A DNA stretch of 64,000 bases from Prolixibacteraceae bacterium (GTDB lineage: Bacteria > Bacteroidota > Bacteroidia > Bacteroidales > Prolixibacteraceae): contig JALNYZ010000003.1 in the NCBI GenBank assembly GCA_023229575.1, positions 248,001 through 312,000 on the forward strand, given 5' to 3'. The position numbers were made by a program, and so were the translations under genes. Below the pieces are notes generated by a model. That model ran no database searches. It was not told the origin of the DNA and worked only from the letters and a program-made list of their open reading frames with translations. Shown here in pieces: positions 9,059 to 16,761 of the stretch (its first letter is position 1; every line of letters starts with the position of its first letter).

Positions 9059-10588
9059 ATGATAGATAAGTACAAAGAGCTGGAAAGAAGAAATCTTGAG
9101 GCAGAATTGGGTGGCGGTCAGGATCGCATCAATAAACAGCATGCAGCCGGACGGAAGACTGCGAGGGAAAGGATACTCGACCTTGTAGATCACGATTCTT
9201 TTGTTGAATTCGACAAGTTTGTGGTGCACCGTACCCACGACTTCGACATGGACAAAACAATCATCTCCGGCGACGGCGTGGTAACAGGATATGGCAAAAT
9301 TGATGGTCGGTTGGTCTATATCTTCGCCCAGGATTTTACGGTTTTTGGGGGTACCATGAGCCGCACCAACGCGGATAAGATCGTCAAGATCATGGATCTG
9401 GCGATGAACATGGGGGCGCCGGTCATCGGGTTGAACGACTCGGGCGGTGCGCGGATCCAGGAGGGGGTTCAAAGCCTGGCCGGCTATGCCGATATTTTCT
9501 ACCGCAACGTGGCGGGTTCGGGCGTCATCCCGCAGATTTCAGCTATTTTGGGTCCCTGCGCCGGGGGTGCAGTCTATTCTCCGGCCATCACCGATTTCAT
9601 CGTCATGGTGAAAGAGTCCAGCTATATGTTCGTAACCGGACCCGATGTGGTCAAAGAGGTGACGCACGAGGAGGTGACCAAGGAAGAGCTAGGCGGCTCG
9701 GTCACCCATGGAAGCAAAAGCGGGGTTACCCACCTCACCGCCGATGACGATGAGCACGCGATGCTGATGATTCGCGAGCTTTTCGGCTACCTTCCTTCCA
9801 ACAACATGGAAGATCCGCCGTTTGTACCCACCCTCGACGAGAGCAGCCGCGAGGAGCCGGAACTGGATCAACTGATTCCCGCCGATCCGAACAAACCCTA
9901 CGACATGCACGAGTTGATCACCCTGGTGGTCGACAACAAGAACTTTTTTGAGATCCAGCCCGGTTACGCGCCAAACATTCTGGTTGGTTTTGCCCGCATG
10001 GGCGGACGCAGCGTGGGAATCGTGGCCAACCAGCCCGCCTACCTGGCCGGCGTTTTGGATATCAACTCTTCTGTTAAAGCAGCACGCTTCGTCCGCTTCT
10101 GCGATGCTTTCAATATTCCATTGATCACTTTCGTGGATGTGCCCGGATTTTTGCCCGGTACGGTTCAGGAGTTCGGCGGTATCATCCGTCACGGGGCCAA
10201 ACTGCTTTACGCATTTGCTGAAGCCACCGTCCCGAAAATTACCATGATCACACGAAAAGCCTATGGTGGCGCCTACGACGTGATGAGCAGCAAGCACATC
10301 GGGGCTGATATCAACTATGCCTACCCATCCGCCGAGATTGCCGTGATGGGCGCCGATGGCGCTGTGCGGATCATCAACAAGGACAAACTGGATGCCGAGC
10401 AACGCGCCGCGGCGGTCGAGAACTACCGCGATACCTTCTCCAATCCATACAAAGCAGCTGAGCTGGGCTACATCGACGATGTGATCTTGCCCCGCCAGAC
10501 CCGTGCCAAACTGATCCAGGCGCTTGAGATGACCCAAAACAAACACAAAACCAATCCGTTGAAGAAGCACGGGAATATACCTTTATAA
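9059..10588 (+). CDS. Acyl-CoA carboxylase, carboxyltransferase (beta) subunit
   Basis: A 509-residue crotonase-fold carboxyltransferase of the PccB/MmdA family, full length. It moves the carboxyl group from biotin to an acyl-CoA. The oxyanion-hole and CoA sites are visible: LNDSGGARIQEGVQSLAGY, GPCAGGAVYSPA, FVDVPGFLPG and KAYGGAYDVMSSKH. In Bacteroidota such genes are named propionyl-CoA carboxylase or methylmalonyl-CoA decarboxylase subunits; with a biotin carboxylase in the operon the ATP-dependent carboxylase reading is favoured. No sodium-pump membrane subunit is present nearby. Confidence 0.93.
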   Translation: MIDKYKELERRNLEAELGGGQDRINKQHAAGRKTARERILDLVDHDSFVEFDKFVVHRTHDFDMDKTIISGDGVVTGYGKIDGRLVYIFAQDFTVFGGTMSRTNADKIVKIMDLAMNMGAPVIGLNDSGGARIQEGVQSLAGYADIFYRNVAGSGVIPQISAILGPCAGGAVYSPAITDFIVMVKESSYMFVTGPDVVKEVTHEEVTKEELGGSVTHGSKSGVTHLTADDDEHAMLMIRELFGYLPSNNMEDPPFVPTLDESSREEPELDQLIPADPNKPYDMHELITLVVDNKNFFEIQPGYAPNILVGFARMGGRSVGIVANQPAYLAGVLDINSSVKAARFVRFCDAFNIPLITFVDVPGFLPGTVQEFGGIIRHGAKLLYAFAEATVPKITMITRKAYGGAYDVMSSKHIGADINYAYPSAEIAVMGADGAVRIINKDKLDAEQRAAAVENYRDTFSNPYKAAELGYIDDVILPRQTRAKLIQALEMTQNKHKTNPLKKHGNIPL

Positions 10589-10601
10589 AAAACGGGCCAA
10601 T

Positions 10602-10745
10602 CCCCCTCGTTTGCAACGAGGGGTTTATTGCTATGAGTTTATAACTCGTTATCACACAGCTAATATCTTATTAATTGATCTTTCAGTATAATCGTTACAA
10701 ACGACAAACCATTAACCCCTCGTTGCAAACGAGGGGGAGCCGTGG
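10602..10745. repeat. REP doublet, unit A (next to RAYT stop)
   Basis: A ~145-base unit bounded by two inverted copies of a 21-base palindrome (stem CCCCTCGTT / AACGAGGGG, 9 bp, 3-base loop). The interior shares ATGAGTTTATAACTCG and CGTTACAAACGAC with units B (11338-11486) and C (12704-12853). It ends 3 bases from the stop codon of the transposase gene. Confidence 0.85.
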
Positions 10746-10748
10746 TTA

Positions 10749-11300
10749 TTACACAATAGATTCGATGTCAACCAGCCCTTTTGTCCCTGCATAATCGCAA
10801 GCAGAACTGAATATATAATCTTCAGGTTCGTGAACAATTGATGATCTTACTGGATTTTGATGGATATAGCTTATTTTTTGATCTATAAGTTGATTGTTGT
10901 CCAGTAGAATCGGATGACTTGTTTCTTGCCAGAACTTGTAATTTTTGATTCGGTGATCAAATTTTCCGGCATACATGAAACGGTAAAGCATCCATTCCCT
11001 GCGGCTTTCAGGTTCCTCGCTAATTAGCTCAGTGATCTTTTTGGCTGTGAATTTTTTAAAGTCCCGAATTATATCGCTCATGTTGAAATTCTCTTCTGCA
11101 CGGGCTACCAAATGGAGATGATTGGACATCAGACACCAGGCAAATATTGTTAACCCTTTATTATGAATGCAGTAATTTAGCGAATCAACAATGGTGTTTT
11201 TATATTGACTCCGTGTAAAAACATCTACCCAATCGACAACTGTAAAGGTCAGAAAATAAGGGGCATTCTGATCCTTGATAAAATAATTCTCTGATGACAT
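10749..11300 (-). CDS. REP-associated tyrosine transposase (Y1_Tnp, RAYT)
   Basis: A 183-residue single-domain HUH nuclease related to the IS200/IS605 TnpA. The HUH motif is SNHLHLVAR (His61, His63) and the likely nucleophile Tyr145 lies in KISYIHQNPVR. I chose the ATG at 11300 (MSSENYF); a GTG at 11333 would start only 4 bases from repeat unit B. RAYTs cut and join single-stranded REP palindromes and are thought to spread them. Here the gene is tightly bracketed by REP doublets A and B, with a third copy (C) nearby, which fits that role. No IS ends or second gene are present. Confidence 0.92.
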   Translation of the reverse strand: MSSENYFIKDQNAPYFLTFTVVDWVDVFTRSQYKNTIVDSLNYCIHNKGLTIFAWCLMSNHLHLVARAEENFNMSDIIRDFKKFTAKKITELISEEPESRREWMLYRFMYAGKFDHRIKNYKFWQETSHPILLDNNQLIDQKISYIHQNPVRSSIVHEPEDYIFSSACDYAGTKGLVDIESIV

Positions 11301-11337
11301 AATTGATTTAGCAGTTAAATCGTTAGAGAGCACGAAT

Positions 11338-11486
11338 CCCCCTCGTTTGCAACGAGGGGTAAATTGTCATGAGTTTATAACTTGTTATTAAACAGTGAAT
11401 TCAGCATCAATCAGCCCTATAGATACAGCACAAACGTTACAAACGACTATCCATCAACCCCTCGTTGCAAACGAGGGGGAGCCGTA
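11338..11486. repeat. REP doublet, unit B (upstream of RAYT)
   Basis: Second copy of the ~145-base unit: left palindrome at 11339-11359, right palindrome (reverse complement) at about 11459-11479, with the shared inner ATGAGTTTATAACT and CGTTACAAACGAC segments. It lies immediately upstream of the transposase on the reverse strand and probably contains or borders its promoter. Confidence 0.85.
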
Positions 11487-11505
11487 GAAAATGACTCACA
11501 GCAAC

Positions 11506-11679
11506 TTATATATCAATGTTTTTGACACTTTGTTGTTTGTGTGCGCCTTTTCTGGATTTCTTTTTTATCTCAAGTTTCCTTGCGGCAATGTAATCACTCA
11601 ATTCTTTCTCTTGTTTCTTGGTTAGGGGTTTGCTTTGAATTACAAAGTCAACTCCTTCCGGTTCTTTAATAGATCCCAT
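11506..11679 (-). CDS. Small conserved-looking protein downstream of HigBA
   Basis: A 57-residue frame (MGSIKEPEGVDFVIQSKPLT..., ending NIDI). It is lysine-rich and helical, with an acidic start and a basic tail. It follows the antitoxin gene by 18 bases on the same strand and so may be a third gene of the HigBA operon. Similar tiny proteins with a VDFxVxSKPLT start occur next to toxin-antitoxin genes in Bacteroidota as far as I recall, but I cannot verify this here. Function unknown. Confidence 0.6.
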   Translation of the reverse strand: MGSIKEPEGVDFVIQSKPLTKKQEKELSDYIAARKLEIKKKSRKGAHKQQSVKNIDI

Positions 11680-11697
11680 GATATCAAGATATTTGTT

Positions 11698-12021
11698 TCA
11701 GGACAATGCGAGATCTGATTCGTCTTCGAATTCAATATGCATTTTTACCTTTGCTTTTAAGGCGCTGAAAACTTTGTTTATTGTTGAAATTGTCGCACTA
11801 CTGGCTCCTTTTTCTAATTTTGAGATTTGTGCTTTTTGTACACCAACTAATTTTCCCAATTCCTCCTGAGTCAGATTATTCTCTTTTCGGATTTTCTTGA
11901 TTTTCTCTCCAAGTATCTCCATGCTTAATGAAAATTCATATTCTTCTCTTTCAGGAGTACCTCGTTTCCCAATGTATTTATCCTCAAATTCTTCTAATGT
12001 CACGTATTTCTTTTTTCCCAT
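11698..12021 (-). CDS. higA: HTH-type antitoxin of HigBA-like module
   Basis: A 107-residue protein with an XRE/cro helix-turn-helix (about 36-90): LGEKIKKIRKENNLTQEELG...VGVQKAQISKLEKG. It would neutralise the toxin encoded 2 bases upstream and repress the shared promoter, as is usual for HigA-type antitoxins. The toxin-first gene order is characteristic of higBA. Confidence 0.9.
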   Translation of the reverse strand: MGKKKYVTLEEFEDKYIGKRGTPEREEYEFSLSMEILGEKIKKIRKENNLTQEELGKLVGVQKAQISKLEKGASSATISTINKVFSALKAKVKMHIEFEDESDLALS

Positions 12022-12023
12022 TT

Positions 12024-12386
12024 CTATTTATTTTTACTTGTCCTGTTTTTTTCTTCAAAATACTCTCTTTTAATTCGTTCAGCCTTTTTTATTTCATCCT
12101 TTGGAGTCTGATTTGTCTTTTTAGCAATTCCATGTGTCCCGATTACCATAGTTTCGCTTTCTCCTTCAGTATCCCAAAATGCGAATAGTCTGTAAAATTT
12201 ATCACACTCGTCAAAGCGAAATTCATAAATTCCTTCACTACTTTTCAGTTTGGTAAACCATTGTCCTATAATTCTTTCTTTGGTCTTTCTAATGGCAAAG
12301 AAAAGCTTCCTCCTGGCTTTAATTTCCAATGCCTCAACAAAGTCTTCAGCCTGCGGAAGAAAGATAACAGTTATTGGTTTACCCAT
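12024..12386 (-). CDS. higB: HigB/RelE-like toxin (phage Gp49-like)
   Basis: A 120-residue basic protein of the RelE superfamily, Gp49/HigB branch. Seen: FLPQAEDFVEALEIKARRKLFFAI..., then YEFRFDECDKFYRLFAFWD and the late GTHGIAKKTNQTP, which is the usual ending (GFxKKxxKTP) in this group. Members cut mRNA in the ribosome. It is the first gene of a unit with the antitoxin and possibly the 57-residue gene, under a perfect promoter (12415-12445). Confidence 0.88.
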   Translation of the reverse strand: MGKPITVIFLPQAEDFVEALEIKARRKLFFAIRKTKERIIGQWFTKLKSSEGIYEFRFDECDKFYRLFAFWDTEGESETMVIGTHGIAKKTNQTPKDEIKKAERIKREYFEEKNRTSKNK

Positions 12387-12414
12387 TTATATAGAAATGA
12401 TTAAACAAAGTCTC

Positions 12415-12445
12415 CAAAAATAGAAACTATTTCTCAGTCGTCAAA
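12415..12445 (-). promoter_or_regulatory. Consensus Bacteroidota promoter of higBA
   Basis: Read on the reverse strand: TTTG (-33; forward 12442-12445), a 19-base spacer, then TATTTTTG (-7; forward 12415-12422). This matches the Bacteroidota consensus TTTG-N19-TAnnTTTG exactly. The -7 box lies 29 bases upstream of the toxin ATG. Confidence 0.85.
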
Positions 12446-12523
12446 ATAGAATTGATTTTTTTCTTTCAGCAACCAGCCCATAACTCATGACTACTGGTTG
12501 TTAATTGTTTCAGCCGAGCAAAC

Positions 12524-12656
12524 GCTCCGCCAAATCCTGAGGATTTGCATGTTTGTAGAAAATCATGCTATGAAAGGAATGTACGACCCCGAGGGGTCGA
12601 ATTCCTCGTTATGCAACATTCTTTCTATAAACATTTGACCTCTCCGAGGTCTGGAA
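12524..12656. repeat. Structured dispersed repeat, copy 1
   Basis: A ~135-base element with three nested or adjacent stems: CATGTTTGTAGAAA pairing with TTTCTATAAACAT, an inner CGACCCCGAGGGGTCG, and a terminal GACCTCTCCGAGGTC. A second copy at 13370-13506 keeps all stems while changing loop and stem bases. It is non-coding and lies between the HigBA promoter and repeat unit C. Confidence 0.75.
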
Positions 12657-12703
12657 AGGCAATATAGGGTAATCTCATCCCGCTTGTTGCGCTAACACAC
12701 GAA

Positions 12704-12853
12704 TCCCCCTCGTTTGCAACGAGGGGAAAATTGCTATGAGTTTATAACTCGCTATCAAACAATGTGTTTGACATAAAATACCCCTATAATTACATCAAAA
12801 TCGTTAAAAACGACAACCCATAAACCCCTCGTTGCAAACGAGGGGTAGCTGTG
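12704..12853. repeat. REP doublet, unit C (no transposase attached)
   Basis: Third copy of the ~145-base unit with both inverted palindromes (about 12706-12726 and 12825-12845) and the inner ATGAGTTTATAACTCG and CGTTAAAAACGAC segments. It stands alone, 1.2 kb from the transposase, so it looks like a non-autonomous copy. The orphan higA stop codon lies 8 bases beyond it. Confidence 0.83.
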
Positions 12854-12860
12854 CTTAAAA

Positions 12861-13217
12861 TCAATAATTTGTGATCAAAGATTCGTAGGGGATTTTTAGT
12901 TTTTCATGAAGATTTCTAATCATTTTTAACGACAGTTTCCTTTTTCGGTTAAAAATCTCTGATACCCTGCTTTTATAACCAATTACTTTTGCCAAATCGT
13001 TGTTATCCATATTCATTTGCTCCATTCGAAACTTAATCGCCTCTATCGGGTCCGGCGCATCAATTGGATAGCGCTCCTCTTCATATCTTTCAATTAACAT
13101 TCCCAACAAATCCGCTTCATCCCCTTCATTCGAGTCTGCCGGAGCATCAAATATAATTTCAAGTCTGTTTAGAGCTTGATTATATTCTTCTTCTGTTTTT
13201 AAAACCTTTATGTCCAT
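12861..13217 (-). CDS. Orphan HigA-type antitoxin
   Basis: A 118-residue HigA-like regulator (start MDIKVLKTEEEYNQAL; an earlier ATG at 13238 adds seven residues). The N-terminal part with LxxxIxxYEEERYPIDAPDPIEAIKFRMEQ and the C-terminal HTH (NNDLAKVIGYKSRVSEIFNRKRKLS) are typical of the HigA branch that partners HigB toxins. Its toxin gene normally lies directly upstream, but that space (13239-13657) holds only repeats. It may have lost its toxin, or act alone as a regulator. Confidence 0.88.
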   Translation of the reverse strand: MDIKVLKTEEEYNQALNRLEIIFDAPADSNEGDEADLLGMLIERYEEERYPIDAPDPIEAIKFRMEQMNMDNNDLAKVIGYKSRVSEIFNRKRKLSLKMIRNLHEKLKIPYESLITNY

Positions 13218-13313
13218 TGTCTTTTTGTAAAGCGCCATTGTGTTTTTGCAAACAAGTATACCAACGGAAAACGGATGATGTTTCGATCGCGTGCGAGTTC
13301 CGTTATATCCCGA

Positions 13314-13345
13314 AGACCTTCAAGGTTTCCAAAACCTTGAAGGTC
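13314..13345. repeat. Dispersed near-palindrome, second copy
   Basis: A 32-base near-palindrome AGACCTTCAAGGTTT...AAACCTTGAAGGTCT, closely related to 5705-5737. It lies between the orphan higA and structured repeat copy 2. Confidence 0.72.
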
Positions 13346-13369
13346 TGAAATAATTCCAACCGCCCGATA

Positions 13370-13506
13370 GCTCCTCCAAATCCGGAGGATTTGCATGTTT
13401 GTAGAAAATCAAGCTACGAAGGGGATGTGCGACCCCTGGCCGGGGTCGAATTCCTGGTTGTGCCGCATTCTTTCTACAAACATACGACCTCTCCGAGGTC
13501 TGGAAA
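13370..13506. repeat. Structured dispersed repeat, copy 2
   Basis: Second copy of the element at 12524-12656: CATGTTTGTAGAAA...TTTCTACAAACAT as the outer stem, CGACCCCTGGCCGGGGTCG as the inner stem and GACCTCTCCGAGGTC at the end. The inner stem differs in length and sequence from copy 1 but stays perfectly paired. Confidence 0.75.
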
Positions 13507-13593
13507 AATTTAGTCCGGGCTATTCCCGATTGTCGCCCGAAGACCCCCACAAATTCGGATCTCAAGTTGGCGATGGATTTAAAACAGTGCAAT

Positions 13594-13627
13594 AAAAACC
13601 CCGGACTGAAAATCAACCCGGGGATTT
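13594..13627 (-). terminator. Terminator of the beta-barrel gene
   Basis: Hairpin AAAACCCCGG / CCGGGGATTTT with a 13-base loop, read from the reverse strand about 30 bases past the stop codon of the gene at 13658. Confidence 0.6.
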
Positions 13628-13657
13628 TAACCTCTCGACACGAATGATGGAGGGAGC

Positions 13658-14596
13658 TTACCAGTTCAGCATCCCAATCCCAATAGTAAACGGATCCATC
13701 GATGGGCCGCGTCCATCCCTGAAGAAGGGGGTCCAATAGTAGGTTCCGTAAATATTGAATCCCTTGTAGCCCAGCCTTACGGTAGAACCGCCCCTGAAAG
13801 GGTTGATGTTAAAGTCGTTGTGGTCCTTGTTCTTGGTGCCGTTGATCTCCACTTTGGTGTGCGATCCCATTTTTAATCCACCGATGACTCCCATCGAAAT
13901 CCAAAGACCGGATCCGTTTGGCACATGAAATTCCAATAGGAGCGGAACTGTCAGGTATCCTGTCGATAATTTTGATTTCTGAAGATTTGGTTCACTGATG
14001 GGAATAGGCACGATATAACCATCCTGATTTCTGATCGTGAAACCATTGCTGAATCGGTAGTCGTTAAAATTGAGCCCCAATCCGGTTACCACACCGATAT
14101 CCCTGTGATTTTTCTGAAGTCCGAAGCTGTATTTCAATAGATTGATGTTTACCTCCAGCGATTTGTTGTGGTTGATGTCCAGGTAGTTGGAGCCGCGGTA
14201 AGAGGAAGTGCCGGGGATGGTATATCCGGCATAATCAACATTCGCAAAGGTATTGACCCCCATCTCAAGATAAGACCAGTGTCCTTTGAATTTTGGTAGA
14301 TGGCCTGTCCACTTTTTAAAACCATGATCGTCCAGTTGATCAAATTCGACTTTGGCGCCATGTTTGCCTTCGGTGACCACCATCGTCTTGCGTCCCACAC
14401 GAATCTTGACTGAGTCATTCGCCCCTTCGGTAATTTTGACAGTGCTGTCGCCAATTTTTACATCGGTTTTGGATCCGTCTTCAATAACCGTCACCATATT
14501 TTTGCCAAGTACATTGACCCGGACCGTATCCTGCGCCCCACGGGAATTCAATCCGACTGCCAGGGCTAGAATGAGTAATAGAGAAATTGTTTTCAT
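13658..14596 (-). CDS. Outer-membrane beta-barrel protein, PorT-like
   Basis: A 312-residue exported protein: signal peptide (MKTISLLLILALAVGLNS), a beta-repeat stretch of short alternating segments (TVRVNVLGKNMVTVIEDG, DSTVKITEG, DSVKIRVGRKTMVVTEG; about 22-85), then a barrel of amphipathic strands ending in FTIGIGMLNW, with the C-terminal aromatic expected of outer-membrane barrels. It is the last gene of a sigma / anti-sigma-like / barrel arrangement on this strand, though 473 bases of repeats separate it from the anti-sigma gene. The ligand is unknown. Confidence 0.78.
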   Translation of the reverse strand: MKTISLLLILALAVGLNSRGAQDTVRVNVLGKNMVTVIEDGSKTDVKIGDSTVKITEGANDSVKIRVGRKTMVVTEGKHGAKVEFDQLDDHGFKKWTGHLPKFKGHWSYLEMGVNTFANVDYAGYTIPGTSSYRGSNYLDINHNKSLEVNINLLKYSFGLQKNHRDIGVVTGLGLNFNDYRFSNGFTIRNQDGYIVPIPISEPNLQKSKLSTGYLTVPLLLEFHVPNGSGLWISMGVIGGLKMGSHTKVEINGTKNKDHNDFNINPFRGGSTVRLGYKGFNIYGTYYWTPFFRDGRGPSMDPFTIGIGMLNW

Positions 14597-15069
14597 AAAT
14601 TCTAATGTTTGAAATGTTTATGATGTTTAAAATGTTTTTAAGGTTCCCAGTCCCTGAACCTGCGGTCCCTGAGCCTGTCGAAGGGTCGAAGGGAAATGTT
14701 TGAAATTACACTGTATCAATATTATTTCATTCCGTCCGAAAATATCAATAGGTTTTTCCCAATATGCTTCCGCGGACGGTTATTGTCGGACTTTCATTTA
14801 CCCGGGGTTCCGCTCCTTCGTCGCTTTACCCCGGGCTACAAATATGCCGTCCCGCACCTGCGGGACTGGATTTGCGTTGACTCAACATGGTGGTCAGGAA
14901 ATTTAGGATTGTACGACTGCCAATTTTCACATTTTCCAATTTCCACATTGGTTCCGTCCCTCTGTTTCTCCGTTTCTCTGTTTCTCTGTTTCTCTGTTTC
15001 TCCGTCTCTCTGTCTCTCCGTTTCTCCGTCCTTTTCCCCTAAGACGTCGACCCCCCTTAAAAAGTTACA
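14597..15069. repeat. Repeat-only intergenic region
   Basis: No gene is supported. It holds CCCTGAGCCTGTCGAAGGG (14667-14685; relative of 1166-1184), a GC-rich palindromic element around 14800-14870 with CCCGGGGTTCCGCTCC and its pairing partner ACCCCGGGC followed by CCCGCACCTGCGGGA, and a pyrimidine run (14950-15045) of CTGTTTCTCCGT-type units. Frames through the pyrimidine run translate as low-complexity Ser/Leu/Cys and are not genes. Confidence 0.65.
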
Positions 15070-16095
15070 CTACCGATTGACAGGGATCGAAAAAGCCAGC
15101 AACTGGGTACTGAACGAGATAGTCTTCAGGCGGCCGTCGCTCCCTTTTCTTCCTGTCAGGCGTTTCCCGGGTAACCTGGAGAAGAGGTGCAGTCCGGCGA
15201 TGGTAAACTCCTCACGGGTAATAAACTCTGAGGGATCGTTGGTTTTCAACTCCTGATATTTGTCTTTAAGATATTCTGATAGAGGCATTTCCATAGATGA
15301 TGCGTATAACGCTTTTTGTTCCAGAATGGTCAATAAGTCAACAAATAGCGGTGGGGGTGGTTCAAGTTTGCCGGATCTCGGTTCCAGTTTTTGAATGTTT
15401 TCAGCATACCTGGGTTCCAGTGTGCCCAAATGTTCGACCTTCACATCTTGTTTTTTCAATACCCGTTTTGGGGCCGCCTCCACTTTTCTCTGTTTTTTTT
15501 CCGGCTGAGCAGGGAGGGATTTGTTTCCGGCTGCTTCTGCCTCCGGTGCTTTGTCTCGCCTCTTTGGGAGCGATGTTTCCACAATTTGAGTTGAAGTTGA
15601 TTGGGTTTTTCTTGATTCAGGGATGAAGGTGAGAAGCGTCAGCAATGCAATAGCCGCGACAGCCGCCGCCTGCGTCCACCCCGACATCCATATCGATTTT
15701 TTCTTCAATCGGTTCTTTCCTGGAAAGATTATTTTCTTGTCGGGTACAAGCCTGCACTGTTCAAATTCTTTCACAAATTTCTGTCTGTCAGGATTTTTGT
15801 TAATCCAGATTTGAAATTGATTCAGCTCTTCTTCACGCATGTCGCCTTCCATGGCGGCGATGGCAGATTGCTCAAAATGTACGGGATCGTCGAACTCCTC
15901 TTTTTTGAGGAGATTTTTACCGGGATAAACAAGATCTGCATCTGCCTTTAAAAATGGTGAAAGTTCATCCGTTTCAACGGCCAGATCCGGGTGCTCAATT
16001 CTAAAAAGACGCACCATCTCCATTTGCCCCGGATCGAGATTTCCCTCGAGATAGTCGAGGAACCAGCTTTCGTAGTTGTCCAGGTTAATCATCAT
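15070..16095 (-). CDS. Anti-sigma-factor-like single-span membrane protein
   Basis: A 341-residue protein whose start codon overlaps the stop of the ECF sigma gene (ATGATG/TGA). The N-terminal half is cytoplasmic and acidic, with two EExxFDxPVHFEQ-type helices; one membrane span lies near residue 150 (AAAVAAIALLTLLTFI), followed by a Lys/Glu/Pro-rich periplasmic linker and a short C-terminal domain. This layout, sigma binding inside and sensing outside, and the translational coupling argue for an anti-sigma factor. I see no clear FecR domain, so the family is unassigned. Confidence 0.72.
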   Translation of the reverse strand: MMINLDNYESWFLDYLEGNLDPGQMEMVRLFRIEHPDLAVETDELSPFLKADADLVYPGKNLLKKEEFDDPVHFEQSAIAAMEGDMREEELNQFQIWINKNPDRQKFVKEFEQCRLVPDKKIIFPGKNRLKKKSIWMSGWTQAAAVAAIALLTLLTFIPESRKTQSTSTQIVETSLPKRRDKAPEAEAAGNKSLPAQPEKKQRKVEAAPKRVLKKQDVKVEHLGTLEPRYAENIQKLEPRSGKLEPPPPLFVDLLTILEQKALYASSMEMPLSEYLKDKYQELKTNDPSEFITREEFTIAGLHLFSRLPGKRLTGRKGSDGRLKTISFSTQLLAFSIPVNR

Positions 16096-16577
16096 AGGAT
16101 GGCGTTGATGGTACCGATGTAATCTTTCAGGAATATCCTGGCACGGTAGATGTAAACCTTTACCTGGGCTTCGGAGAGCCCGGTAATTTCACCGATCTCC
16201 CGGTAGGAGTACCCTTCGTAATCGCGCAACAGGAGAACAGATTTCTGAACCTCCGGGAGTTTGTCCACTGCCTGGTGCATCAACTCCTGGAGGTCGCTGT
16301 AGCCTTGCTCTTCCGCCCTGTCCGGTAACTTTTTTGATTCGACCAGCGTCTCCTTCTTCCGTTTCCGGATATTGTCGACCATGGTGTGGTGCGCAGTCGT
16401 AAAAAGCCACGACTTCACCTTGAGCGGATCGACCTGCTCCCTGTGGACCCAAAGCTTTTCATAACAATCCTGTACAATGTCCTGTGCAGACATGGCATGG
16501 CCCAGGTTCTTCAGGGAATAGCGGTACAAAGCATCCGCCCAGTCGTCAACAGCCCGGTTGTAATCGGCAACAGTCAT
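16092..16577 (-). CDS. ECF-type RNA polymerase sigma factor
   Basis: A 161-residue sigma-70 family protein, normal ECF length. Region 2 (about 12-80) includes AQDIVQDCYEKLWVHRE and VKSWLFTTAHHTMVDNIRKRK; region 4 (about 108-155) includes LPEVQKSVLLLRDYEGYSYREIGEITGLSEAQVKVYIYRAR. It would direct transcription of a small regulon, probably including this operon, under control of the membrane protein encoded next. Confidence 0.93.
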   Translation of the reverse strand: MTVADYNRAVDDWADALYRYSLKNLGHAMSAQDIVQDCYEKLWVHREQVDPLKVKSWLFTTAHHTMVDNIRKRKKETLVESKKLPDRAEEQGYSDLQELMHQAVDKLPEVQKSVLLLRDYEGYSYREIGEITGLSEAQVKVYIYRARIFLKDYIGTINAIL

Positions 16578-16728
16578 TGTCAGGATATCCGTTTTTGGAA
16601 TAAGACGATTAAGTTAGCCAAAAGTTACAGCGGCACGAAATTTGTAGTAAAAAGAGTTAAATATCCTGAAATTGCCCTAACGGGGATTAAAATTTTCACC
16701 AACAGCAGCGGCTGTTTCTTTAATATCG

Positions 16729-16736
16729 TATTTTTG
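16729..16736 (+). promoter_or_regulatory. -7 promoter box of S41 protease gene
   Basis: TATTTTTG matches the Bacteroidota TAnnTTTG box and lies 26 bases before the ATG at 16762. No clear TTTG -33 box is seen at the right distance. Confidence 0.55.
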
Positions 16737-16761
16737 TCGTACAAGTTAAAAACGGAGAATA

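Noticed and set aside
9689..10570. 293-residue reverse frame
   Set aside because: It is antisense to the carboxyltransferase; caused by GC-rich codon use.
10602..12853. REP palindromes considered as a CRISPR array
   Set aside because: The units are unevenly spaced, alternate in orientation and flank genes; there are no spacers of constant length.
13320..13736. 138-residue reverse frame
   Set aside because: It spans the structured repeat and terminator and overlaps the barrel gene end.
14696..15256. 186-residue forward frame
   Set aside because: It crosses the pyrimidine-rich repeats and the antisense end of the anti-sigma-like gene; the product is low-complexity.
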